From contig JANJXV010000153.1 of the NCBI GenBank assembly GCA_024803745.1, positions 62,001 to 126,000 on the forward strand: a stretch of 64,000 bases of DNA, given 5' to 3'. Each line of letters begins with the position of its first letter. The first letter of the stretch is position 1. The notes below the pieces were generated by a model that did not search any database, was not told where the DNA came from, and saw only the letters and a program-made list of their open reading frames with translations. A program made the position numbers and the translations under genes. Positions 1 to 9,650 of this stretch are shown one piece after another. Source of the DNA: Megascapheus bottae. Taxonomy: Eukaryota; Chordata; Mammalia; Rodentia; Geomyidae.

Positions 1-896
1 GAGTGGGGTTGGAGTGGCTCTAGCTCCCCCTGTGCTGCTCGGCCTAGTCCCCTAAAGGGGAGGAGGCCTTGATCAAGTAACTGCTTAGTGACCGCAGCAC
101 TAGGACTAAACATATACACTCCCATTTTTTCCATGATATCACGACCCCATAAATTAATTGGCAGATGATCCTGGACAAATGGCTGAAAATGACCGGAGTG
201 CCCTTCCTCATCTCTCCAAACAAGGATCGCACTGCTCTGCTGTGGGTCAGTTGCTTGCCCAATCCCCTGTAGGGAAGTCATAGAGGTTGTCAGGGGCCAT
301 TGGGCTGGCCAATGCTTTTTAGATATTACAGACACATCCGCTCCTGTGTCTAATATTCCTTTAAAGGGTTTTTCTTGTATAAATATAGTCATCTCAGGCC
401 TCTCTTGTTTTATGCTTTGTACCCAATAGATATCAGAGTATCCAAATCCTCTCTGTCCACATGGGGCAGAAGAATTAGCAGTCTCCCCATGAGATAAAGG
501 GACAAGTATTAGTTGTGCTAATTTTTGACCGGCTGGGATTGATACTACGTGTTTCGGGGCAGAGGCCATAACTTTGATTTCTCCACTGAAATCCTGGTCA
601 ATTTTGCCAGGTGTAATCTGTATCCCTTTAAGGGCTGAGCTACTTCGCCCTAACAGCAATCCAGCCACTCCCGGGGGAAGGGGACTGAAGACCCCCGTGG
701 AGAGAGCTTGTGTCCCCATCACTGGGGTCAATACTGAGCAGGTGGAGGAACAGAGGTCCAATCCTGCGCTGCCTGGGGTGGCACGGAAGAGGCTGGAGAC
801 TGATTTTGGGGGGTTGTTAGAAGATTTACTTGTGGCCGAGAAGAGGGAGGGACTGCCCCATGGTTTTGCGGGGCCAGAGGCTGGCCCCTTCTCCAG
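1..896 (-). CDS. pro: ERV dUTPase-protease (pro), partial, read by -1 frameshift from gag
   Basis: This is the Pro part of a betaretrovirus-like Gag-Pro polyprotein, comprising a dUTPase followed by the aspartic protease that would cut Gag. In the -1 frame entered at the slippery site (896-902) I saw no stop codon down to the left edge. Reading leftward, the dUTPase motifs are GSAGLDLC (773-750), GRSS (650-639), a segment ending DFSGEIKVMA (about 590-570), and a C-terminal GFGYSD near 445. The protease catalytic motif DTGADV lies at 350-333. It is followed by a GRDIMEKMG stretch near 150-130 and a GLGRA segment near the edge that may begin a G-patch. A dUTPase fused upstream of protease is the known betaretroviral order. 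The frame has no initiation codon of its own and depends on the gag frameshift. Its end, and any pol or env, lie outside the window. The family call is secure. Whether it is expressed is unknown. Confidence 0.9.
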   Translation of the reverse strand, partial: MEKGPASGPAKPWGSPSLFSATSKSSNNPPKSVSSLFRATPGSAGLDLCSSTCSVLTPVMGTQALSTGVFSPLPPGVAGLLLGRSSSALKGIQITPGKIDQDFSGEIKVMASAPKHVVSIPAGQKLAQLILVPLSHGETANSSAPCGQRGFGYSDIYWVQSIKQERPEMTIFIQEKPFKGILDTGADVSVISKKHWPAQWPLTTSMTSLQGIGQATDPQQSSAILVWRDEEGHSGHFQPFVQDHLPINLWGRDIMEKMGVYMFSPSAAVTKQLLDQGLLPFRGLGRAAQGELEPLQPH

Positions 897-2605
897 TTTC
901 CCGAAAACGGGCGGCCATTGCGATCTGTTCTTGACCTGCAATCTTTAGCCCAGTGCTTCCCTTTACCACAGCGTGGACATGTGCCAGGTAATTTTTCTCT
1001 CTTTAACCTGGCCAGGCGTGGGCATTGCGTCATCCAATGTCCTATTTGTCCACAAGAGAAGCAACGCCCTGGGGGTCTAGCAGCCCGGGCCTCTGGCCTC
1101 TGGCCTCTATATTTTAGAAATTCAGTAGCAGTCTTTCCTTGAGGAGCGGCGGCTAAAGTAAGGCCTTGTACATGGGAGGGTCCAATATCAGCACATAGTG
1201 AAATAAAGTCCGTGATTCCTCCCTTATTCCTATGTGGTCTGATAGCCGCCTGACAGGCGGCGTTGGCATTTTCATAGGCTATGTGTCTAACTATAATATT
1301 CCTTGCGTTCTCATCTTGTACTAGGTGGTCTGCAGTCTCCATTAATCGAGACAAAAATTCTAGATAAGGTTCATTCGGTCCCTGTTTAACATCTACTAAA
1401 TTTTTTGTACGATTGGAATTACGTAACCTTTTCCAAGCCTCTTTCGCTGCAGCATTTATTTGTAAATAGGCTTCCTTTGCATAACCCAATTGATCTTCGG
1501 TGTTTTTATAGATTCCCTCTCCTAGCAACGGATCAAAAGTGTAAGGCAGGTTCTTAAATCTATTTGTTTCAATTTTAGCCCGACACTGTGCAGTGAACTC
1601 TGTCTCCCATAATAAGTACTCTCCCGCACTAAGGCATGCTCTGGCAAGCCACTTCCAGTCATTTGGGCATACAATACCAGCACACGCGGCCTCTAATATT
1701 ACTTGAGTAAAAGGGGCAGTTGGCCCATATTGGGAGCAGGCACTCTTTAAATCCTGCAATAGTTTAACAGTAACAGGTTGATGGTATACTTGTTCATCCT
1801 GATCAACTAAACTAGGGAAGCATCGAGGCTCTGAAATATCTTCCCTCTCTCTAGCAGCCTGAGCCAGGTTTAATTGCGATGCACTCTGCCTGGTTGTAGT
1901 GCCTGTTAAAAGGGACTTATTGCTAGGGCCTTTAGGCTTGAAAGGTTGGAAAAGGGATTGAGGCTGTAAGGCTGCAGCTGGAGGCGGTGGGTGTGAGGGA
2001 TAAGGTTTAGAATCAGACACCATAGTGGCCTGAGGGACATATTTCTTTCCTACTTCTGCGGGGGCTCTCTGCTCTATCCCCATTTTAGATAGTAGATGTA
2101 GCATTTCTTCTAACCTCTTTTCTATTGTAGCTATCCGGTCCTCCATCGGCTCATCATAACTTTCCTCCCTCATATTAAAATTTGAATTCTGATACTCAAT
2201 ATCTACTGGTTGTTGTTCCCTTTTCAAGATCTCACTTAGACTCTCTTGGGCTGCGGCATATGGCTCAGCCTCAGGTTTTTCAGAAGGGTCCTTTAATTCA
2301 TAAAGTTCCCTTAATTCAAGTTCAGCATTCTCATGTTGAGGATCTATGCCTTCACTTACTAAATTCCATACATCAACAGCCTCTACTGGGGTCTTTTCAT
2401 GGCCATATACATTATAATAATCTTTAATTCTTTTTCCTATCCGCTGCCAGGCTTTTTGTAATTCCTCCTCTATAGACCTCGGGCATGCCTCCTCGAGAAA
2501 CTGTAGGAAGCTCTGAAACACCCCTTTTTCCACCCACATTCCGTGGGCTTCAAGTAGGCCTGTTAAGATAGGTGAATATGACATATAGCTATTAACTTGA
2601 CTCAT
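728..2605 (-). CDS. gag: ERV Gag polyprotein, full-length open frame (625 aa)
   Basis: This is the structural polyprotein of a class II (betaretrovirus-like) ERV, which would form the particle shell and bind the RNA. The N-terminal matrix-like region covers about residues 1-110. A proline-rich stretch with PSHPPPP follows near residue 200. The capsid contains a major homology region starting QGPNEPYLEFL near residue 407. Two CCHC zinc knuckles of the nucleocapsid follow, CFSCGQIGHWMTQC (515-528) and CPRCGKGKHWAKDC (543-556). The start is the first ATG after an in-frame TAG (2621-2623), which makes it firm. The second residue is Ser, not Gly, so the usual N-myristoylation signal is missing. 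The frame is uninterrupted for 625 codons, suggesting a young copy. It overlaps pro through the frameshift at 896-902. The length fits betaretroviral Gag. Expression and particle formation cannot be judged from sequence. Confidence 0.93.
   Translation of the reverse strand: MSQVNSYMSYSPILTGLLEAHGMWVEKGVFQSFLQFLEEACPRSIEEELQKAWQRIGKRIKDYYNVYGHEKTPVEAVDVWNLVSEGIDPQHENAELELRELYELKDPSEKPEAEPYAAAQESLSEILKREQQPVDIEYQNSNFNMREESYDEPMEDRIATIEKRLEEMLHLLSKMGIEQRAPAEVGKKYVPQATMVSDSKPYPSHPPPPAAALQPQSLFQPFKPKGPSNKSLLTGTTTRQSASQLNLAQAAREREDISEPRCFPSLVDQDEQVYHQPVTVKLLQDLKSACSQYGPTAPFTQVILEAACAGIVCPNDWKWLARACLSAGEYLLWETEFTAQCRAKIETNRFKNLPYTFDPLLGEGIYKNTEDQLGYAKEAYLQINAAAKEAWKRLRNSNRTKNLVDVKQGPNEPYLEFLSRLMETADHLVQDENARNIIVRHIAYENANAACQAAIRPHRNKGGITDFISLCADIGPSHVQGLTLAAAPQGKTATEFLKYRGQRPEARAARPPGRCFSCGQIGHWMTQCPRLARLKREKLPGTCPRCGKGKHWAKDCRSRTDRNGRPFSGNWRRGQPLAPQNHGAVPPSSRPQVNLLTTPQNQSPASSVPPQAAQDWTSVPPPAQY
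870..888 (-). promoter_or_regulatory. frameshift-stimulating hairpin
   Basis: Seven bases downstream of the slippery heptamer the minus strand reads GGGGCCAG-CCT-CTGGCCCC. This is a perfect 8-bp GC-rich stem with a 3-base loop. The spacing is what a frameshift stimulator needs. A longer pseudoknot using downstream bases is possible but was not worked out. Confidence 0.8.
896..902 (-). promoter_or_regulatory. gag-pro -1 ribosomal frameshift slippery heptamer
   Basis: The minus strand reads GGGAAAC. In the gag frame it falls as G GGA AAC, the phase needed for tandem -1 slippage. The shifted frame is the dUTPase-protease frame. The heptamer lies after the second zinc knuckle, the usual gag-pro site in betaretroviruses. 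Confidence 0.88.
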
Positions 2606-2696
2606 AATTTTTTCTCCTGACTATACACTCCCCTAATAGTCCTACGACGTGTTACTCACTACAGGGGGGGTCCTTCACCTTGTCCCAGATTTTCAG
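2606..2696 (-). other. ERV 5' leader between primer-binding site and gag
   Basis: This 91-bp untranslated leader would hold packaging and splicing signals. A GTGAGT (plus-strand positions 2654-2659) resembles a splice donor and could serve env or accessory splicing. That is inference from the consensus only. A C-run or G-run lies beside it at about 2664-2671. Confidence 0.5.
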
Positions 2697-2714
2697 GTCC
2701 CTGTTCGGGCGCCA
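2697..2714 (-). promoter_or_regulatory. retroviral primer-binding site, tRNA-Lys3 type
   Basis: The minus strand reads TGGCGCCCGAACAGGGAC. This is an 18-base match to the 3' end of tRNA-Lys(UUU), two bases inside the LTR end. It sets the element's orientation and its Lys (ERV-K-like) class. Confidence 0.95.
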
Positions 2715-2716
2715 GT

Positions 2717-3212
2717 TGCCTGGGCCAGCCGGCAGCAAAGCAGGGTTTGCGGATTGGGATACCTGAAATAGGGGCAAGGACTAGGAAAAAATAGAAGAGA
2801 GACAAACAGATGGAGTTCGGGAGGACTACAGCCCAAGTCAGCAGTCCAAGAAGACTGTGAGCTCCAGACTGCCGCCTAAGAGACTCTCTCCTTTATTTTA
2901 AGTTCCGACCTTAAATACTCTTCTTAAAACTAGGGAGTTGCCAGAGGCTACATTCATACAGAATAGTAAACAAATCACATATAGGATAAATGAGAAAGGA
3001 TTAACATTGCTTAAAGTCATCATGATAAGAACTGATTGACATTGCTTAAAGTCATCATGATAAGAACTGATTGACATTGCTTAAAGTTATCATGATAAGA
3101 ACTGATTGACATTGCTTAAAGTCATCATGATAAGAGTTACTTCCTTGTGTATACAGTTGTGTAGGTCCAAGGTCAGGTCCAAGGTCATTGACCCCACAGT
3201 CGGTCCCCAACA
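2717..3212 (-). repeat. 5' LTR of the class II ERV (496 bp)
   Basis: On the minus strand the LTR begins TGTTGGGGACC (3212) and ends CCCAGGCA (2717), giving the TG...CA termini. U3 contains four 35-bp direct repeats (3001-3135). A TATA-like TATTTAA lies at 2917-2911 and a polyadenylation signal AATAAA at 2897-2892. The R-U5 region then leads to the primer-binding site. The partner LTR and the matching target-site duplication lie beyond the left edge, so the age of insertion cannot be read from LTR divergence here. Confidence 0.9.
3001..3135 (-). repeat. 35-bp direct repeats in U3 (about 3.9 copies)
   Basis: Near-identical copies start at 3001, 3036, 3071 and 3106, the last being slightly short. 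Only single-base differences are seen (for example AGTTATC for AGTCATC in the third). Tandem repeats in U3 upstream of the TATA box commonly act as enhancers. That role is inferred. Confidence 0.85.
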
Positions 3213-3495
3213 CCCACCCGTCTTGGTTTTCCCCCCTTCCCTTTCAAACTTCAAATATACAAATACAAATAAATTCAATATATCAGATAACAAAGTGAGA
3301 TACCATACCAATATCGGATAACCGAGGGACAGCAAAGGAGGTGAGAGACAACATAGTACATTAAGGACAACAATCATTCATTATGTGGCTTTTGTTTCAA
3401 TATCCTGGAGGTCCTTTCAATTAACTACACATTATATGGCCTTATATATGGCCTTTTGCTCTATTGCAAATCTCTGCTAGTAGAGCCCAAGGTTT
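3213..3495 (-). mobile_element. LINE-1 3' untranslated region, interrupted by the ERV
   Basis: This stretch continues downstream (leftward) from the ORF2 stop codon. It is AT-rich and then carries a purine-rich GGGAAGGGGGG tract on the minus strand near 3230-3243, as LINE-1 3' UTRs often do. It ends exactly at the ERV LTR terminus with no poly(A) tail. The simplest reading is that the ERV inserted into the LINE-1 3' UTR and the rest of the LINE-1 lies beyond the left edge. Confidence 0.7.
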
Positions 3496-6400
3496 CTACT
3501 GATTATGATGAATGAGGGAAACCACTGAGCCTAAGTTTCTTTGAGTCTGGCTTACTTCACTTAATATGATTTGTTCTAAGTCTTTCCATTTCCTAACAAA
3601 TGGGGCGATGTCATTCTTTCTGACAGCAGCATAGAATTCCATTGTGTACAAATACCACAACTTGTTGATCCACTCATCAACTGAGGGACATCTGGGTTGG
3701 TTCCATATCTTTGCTATGGTGAATAGTGCTGCAATGAACATTGTTGTGCTAGTGGGATTAGTATGCCCTTGCTTCTGGATTGTTGGGTAAATGCCAAGTA
3801 GTGGAATTGCTGGGTTATAGGGGAGTTCTATATTTAGCCTTTTGAGGCACTGCCACACTGCTTTCCACAGTGGTTGAACGAGTTTGCACTCCCACCAACA
3901 GTGTAGTAATGATCCCTCCTGGCCACATCCCCTCCAGCATCTGTTGTCATTCGTTTTCCTGAACCTGGACATTCTAACTGGAGTGAGGTTGAATCTTAGA
4001 GCTGTTTTGATTTGCATTTCTTTTATGACCAGAGATGTGTAGCATTTCTTCATGTGTCTATAGGCCATTTCTGTTTCTTCTTCAGAGAAGACTCTCTTTA
4101 ATCCTTTGGCCCATTTTTAATGGGATGGGTGTTACTTTGGAGGTTAGTTTTGGAGTGATTCAATTTTTTGAGTTGTTGATATATTTTAGATATGAGGCCT
4201 TTGTCCGTTGTTTGGTTGGTGAAGATCTTCTCCCACTCTGTAGGCTTCCTGGTTAGTTTACTAGCTATATCCGTTGCCATACAAAAGCTCTGCAGTTTAA
4301 TGCAGTCCCACTTATCCAGCCTTTCTCTGATTTGTTGTGACTCTTGGTCCTTATTAAGAAAGATTCGACCTGTGCCAAGGAGGCCTAGTGTATCTCCTAT
4401 TCCTTCCTGTAAACTTTTCAGTGTGTCAGCTTTTACCTCCAGGTCTTTGATCCATTTGGAGTTAATTCTAGTGCAAGGTGACAAAGAAGGACCCACCTTT
4501 AGTTTTCTGCAGGTGCTTAACCAGTTCTGCCAGCACAACTTGTTAAAGAGGCTATCTTTCTTCCATTCTATTTTTTTGGCTCCCTTGTCAAAGATTAGGT
4601 AGCCATAGGTCTGTGGTTTAATATCTGGGTCTGCAGTTCCATTCCATTGGACTTCAGGCCTGTTCTTGTGCCAGTACCAAGCTGTTTTGAGAATTATAGC
4701 TCTGTAATAGAGTCTAAAGTTTGGAATTGAAATTCCTCCAGCTCTGTTCTTTCTGCTAAGAAGTGTTTTTGCTATACGGGTCTTTTATTATTCCATATGA
4801 AATTTTGAATTGCCTCTTCTATTTCTTTAAAGAATGACATTGGGATGTTGATGGGTATTGCACTGAATTGGTAGTTAGCCCTTGGCAAGATTGTCATTTT
4901 CACAAGGTTGATTCTTCCAATCCAGGAGTATGGGAGGTATTTCCATTTCCTTAGTACTGCTTTAATTTCCTTTTTTAGGGTTTTAAACTTTTCATCTAAA
5001 CAGTCCTTTACATTCTTAGTTAAGCTAATTCCTAGGTACTTTATTTTCTTTGAGGCTATTGTGAAAGGAGTTTCTTTCCTGATTATTGCCTCATTCCTCT
5101 CACTGTTGGCGTAAAGGAAGGCAGTTGATTTGTGAGGGTTGATTTTATGGCCTGCTACCCTTCCAAGCTTTGAATCAGCACAAGAAGCTTAGGAGTAGAG
5201 TCTATACGATTCTTTAAATACAGAATCATGTCATCTGCAAAGAGGGATAGTTTTATTTCCTCTTTCCCTACTTGCATCCCCTTTATGCTTGCTTCTTGCC
5301 TTATTGCACTGCCTAGGAATTCTAGTACTATGTTAAAAAGGAGTGGAGAGAGTGCGCATCCTTGTCTCGTTCCTGATTTTAGAGGGAATGGCTTTAGGTT
5401 TTCACCATTAAGTATAATTCTAGCAGTGGGTTTCTCATACACAGCCTTTATTACATTGAGAAATGTTCCATGGATTCCTAGTTTCTCCACATCTTTTAAC
5501 ATAAAGGGGTTTTGGATCTTGTCAAATGCCTTTTCCGCATCTATTGAGAAAATCATGTGATTTTTGTCCTTGCTCCTGTTGATGTGTCGAATTATATTAA
5601 TTGATTTGTGTATGTTGAACCAGCTTTGCCTCCCTGTGATGAATCCAGTTTGATCATAGTGTATAATTTTTTTGATGAGTTGTTGTAGACGGTTGGCCAG
5701 TATTTTGTTGAGAAGTTTTGCATCGATGTTCATCAAAGAAATGGGTCTATAGTTCTCTTTCTTTGATGAATCTCTGTCTGGTTTGGGGATGAGGGATACA
5801 CTGGCTTCACAGAGTGAGTTTGGTAAAGAATCTTCATTTTCAATTTCGTTGAAGAGCTTGAGGAGCTCTGCTTTGAAGACCTTATACAATTCAGCTGTGA
5901 ATCCATCTGGCACTGGACTCTTTTTAGGTGGAAGTTGTCTAATTTCCATTTCTATTTCAGAGCGTGAAATAATCCTGTTGAGTTGGGTTAGCTCTTCTGG
6001 GTTCACTGTCGCTATGTTAATATTGTCTAGGAATTCATCCATTTCTTCTAGATTCTCAAATTTGTTGGCCTAAAGGTTTGAGAAGTATTCGTCATGATAT
6101 TGTGGATCTTGGTAATTTCTGTCGTGATATTTCCATTTTCATCTGCGATTTTATTTATTTCGATATGCTCTCTTCTTTTTTTGGTAAGATTTGCTAAGGG
6201 GTTGTCAATTTTTTTAATTCTTTCAAAGAACCAACTCCTTGTTTTGTTGATCCTTTCTATAGATTATTTTTATTCCAAATCATTTAATTCTGCTTTCATT
6301 TTAATAATTTGCTTTCTCCTAATGGGTTAGGGTTGGTTTGTTGCTCTTTTTCCAGGAGGTTAAGGTGAGACATTAACTAGTTGGTTTGCCATTTTTCCAA

Positions 6401-6509
6401 CTTGCTGTTGTAGGCACTCAGCGCTATAAATTTTCCTCTGAGTACTGCCATTGTTGTGTCCCTAAGGAGTTGATATTTGTGTGCTCCTTATTGTTAAATT
6501 TCATAAACA
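3496..6509 (-). pseudogene. LINE-1 ORF2 remnant (reverse transcriptase to C-terminus), 5'-truncated
   Basis: This is a decayed LINE-1 ORF2, which once encoded endonuclease and reverse transcriptase. From right to left three open pieces in shifted frames can be followed. The first is the reverse transcriptase (6042-5155), with the catalytic FADD at 5241-5230 and preceding motifs such as GFITGRQSW and [13 protein letters not shown]. The second is a middle piece at 4538-4098. The third is the C-terminal piece at 4068-3496, with a cysteine-rich CWRGCGQEGSLLHCWWEC. The frames differ (4538 against 6042 and 4068), so frameshifts separate them. An in-frame TAG at 6072-6070 cuts the segment just before the RT piece, and a further frameshift is likely near 6100. 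The endonuclease domain and ORF1 are absent, because the element stops at 6509 where the satellite starts. It cannot make a working protein. Confidence 0.92.
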
Positions 6510-9500
6510 TTCACACACCTCCATTCTATGAGTTCACACACCTCCAATTTGACTTCACACACCTCCATTCTATGACTTCACACACCTTCATTCTTACTTC
6601 AGAAACATCCATTCTCTGACTTCACACATCTCCATTCTATGACTTCACAAACCTCCATTCTGTGACTTCACACACCTCCATTCAGAGTTCACACACCTCC
6701 ATTCTGTGACTTCACACACCTCCATTCTGCCTTCACACACCTCCATTCTATGAGTTCACACACCTGCATTGTGACTTCACACACCTCCATTCTCTGACTT
6801 CACACACCTCCATTCTGACTTCACAAACCTCCATTCTGACTTCACACACCTCAATTCTGTGACTTCACACACCTCCATTCTATGAATTCACACACCTCCA
6901 TTCTATGACTTCACAGACCTCCATTCTATGACTTCACACACCTCCTTTCTGAGTTCACACACATCCATTCTGTGACTTCACACACCTCCATTGTGACTTC
7001 ATACACCTCCATTCTATGACTTCACACACCTCCATTCTGACTTCACACACTTCCATTCTATGACTTCACACAGCTCCATTCTGACTTCACACACCTCCAT
7101 TCTATGACTTCGCACACCTCTATTCTGACTTCACACAACTGCATTCTGTGACTTCACACACCTCCATTCTATGACTTCACACACCTCCATTCTGTGACTT
7201 CACACACCTCCACTCTGTGACTTTACACACCTCCATTCTGTGACTTCACACACCTCCATTCTGTGATTTCACACACAATCCATTCTATGACTTCACAAAC
7301 CTCCATTCTTTGATTTCACACACCTCCATTCTATGACTTCACACACCTCCACTGTGACTTCATACAACTCCATTCTGTGAATTCACACACCTCCTTTCTG
7401 TGACTTCACACACCTCCATACTCTGACTTCCACACACCTTCAATCTATGACTTCACAACCTCCATTCTATGACTTCACACACTTCCAATCTATGACTTCA
7501 CAAACCTCCATTCTATGACTTCACAAACCTGCAATTTGAATTCACACACCTCCATTATCTGACTTTACTCACCTCCATTCTACGACTTCACACACCTCCA
7601 TTCTGTAACTTCACACGCTTCCCATGTTTGACTTCACAAACCTCCATTCCATGACTTCATACACCTCCATTCTATGACTTCACACACATCCATTCTTTGA
7701 CCTCACACACCTCCATTTTGACTTCACACACCTCCATTCTGTGACTTCACACACCTGCATTTGTGACTTCACACACCACAATTTTGACTTCACACACGAC
7801 CAATCTTTGACTTCACACACCTCCATTTTGACTTCACACACTTCCATTCTGTGACTTCACACACCTCCATTCTGTGACTTCACACACCTACATTGTTTGA
7901 CTTCACACACCTCCATTTTGACTTCACACACCTCCATTCTATGACTTCACACACCTTCATTCTTACTTCAGAAACATCCATTCTATGACCTCACAAACCT
8001 CCCTTCTGTGAATTCACACACCTCCATTCTGGGTTCACACACCTCCTTTCTGTGACTTCACACACCTCCATTCTATGACTTCACACACCTCCATCTGTGA
8101 CTTCACAAACCTCCATTCTATGACTTCACACTCCTCCATTCTATGAGTTCACACACCTCCATTCTGTGACTTCACACACCTCCATTCTATGACTTCACAC
8201 ACCTCCATTGTGACTTCACACATCGCCGTTCTGTGACTTCACACACCTCCCTTCTGTGACTTGACACACCTCCATTTCATGACTTCACACACCTCCATTC
8301 TATGACTTCACACACCTCCATTCTGTAATTTCACACGCTTCCAATGTTTGACGTCACAAACCTCCATTCCATGACTTCATACACCTCCATTCTATGACTT
8401 CACACACCTCCATTTTGACTTCACACACTTCCATTCTGTGACTTCACACACCTCCATTCTGTGACTTCACACACTTCCATTCTATGTCTTCACACACCTC
8501 CATTCTGTGACTTCACACACCTCCATTCTTTGACTTCACACACCTCGTTATATGACTTCACACACCTCCATTCTATGACTTCAGAAACCTACATTGTGAC
8601 TTCACACACCTCCATTCTATGACATCACACACCTCCATTCTGTGACTTCACACACCTCCATTCTATGACTTCACACACCTCCATTCTGACTTCACACACC
8701 TCCATTCTGACTTCACACACCTCAGTTCTGTGACTTCACACACCTCCATTCTATGATTTCACACACCTCCATTCTATGACTTCACAGACCTCCATTCTAT
8801 GACTTCACACACCTCCTTTCTGAGTTCACACACATCCATTCTGTGACTTCACACACCTCCATTGTGACTTCATACACCTCCATTCTATGACTTCACACAC
8901 CTCCATTCTGACTTCACACACTTCCATTCTATGACTTCACACAGCTCCATTCTGACTTCACACACCTCCATTCTATGACTTCGCACACCTCTATTCTGAC
9001 TTCACACAACTGCATTCTGTGACTTCACACACCTCCATTCTATGACTTCACACACCTCCATTCTGTGACTTCACACACCTCCACTCTGTGACTTTACACA
9101 CCTCCATTCTGTGACTTCACACACCTCCATTCTGTGATTGCCCACACAATCCATTCTATGACTTCATAAACCTCCATTCTTTGATTTCACACACCTCCAT
9201 TCTATGACTTCACACACCTGCATTGTGACTTCATACAACTCCATTCTGTGAATTCAAACCCCTCCTTTCTGTGACTTCACACACCTCCATACTATGAATT
9301 CCACACACCTTCAATCTATGTCTTCACAACCTCCTTTCTATGATTTCACACACTTCCAATCTATGACTTCACAAACCTCCATTCTATGACTTCACAAACC
9401 TGCAATATGACTTCACACACCTCCATTATCTGACTTCACACACCTCCATTCTATGACTTCACACACCTCCATTCTGTAACTTCACACGCTTCCAATGTTT

Positions 9501-9650
9501 GACTTCACAAACCTCCATTCCATGACTTCATACACCTCCATTCTATGACTTCACACACATCCATTCTTTGACCTCACACACCTCCATTTTGACTTCACAC
9601 ACCTCCATTCTATGACTTCACACACCTCCATTCTATGAATTCACACACCT
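6510..9650. repeat. satellite, edge block with 1,871-bp duplication
   Basis: This is the block nearest the LINE-1. Positions about 6,780-7,740 recur at about 8,650-9,611. The landmark CCTCCTTTCTGAG lies at 6,941 and 8,812, an offset of 1,871. Scattered single-base differences separate the copies. No gene was seen. Confidence 0.8.

Noticed and set aside
44..262. Minus-strand 72-codon frame at 44-262
   Set aside because: It is out of frame with the protease reading that carries DTGADV and GRDIM, so it is a shadow.
574..2427. Plus-strand open frames at 574-948, 918-1142 and 2182-2427
   Set aside because: They are antisense shadows of gag and pro, which carry clear retroviral motifs on the minus strand.
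2697..2714. tRNA gene fragment
   Set aside because: The 18-base match is the primer-binding site beside an LTR, and no tRNA body is present.
3106..6619. Plus-strand open frames over the LTR and LINE-1
   Set aside because: They are antisense to LINE-1 ORF2, or cross the LTR or the LINE-1/satellite junction, with no recognisable product.
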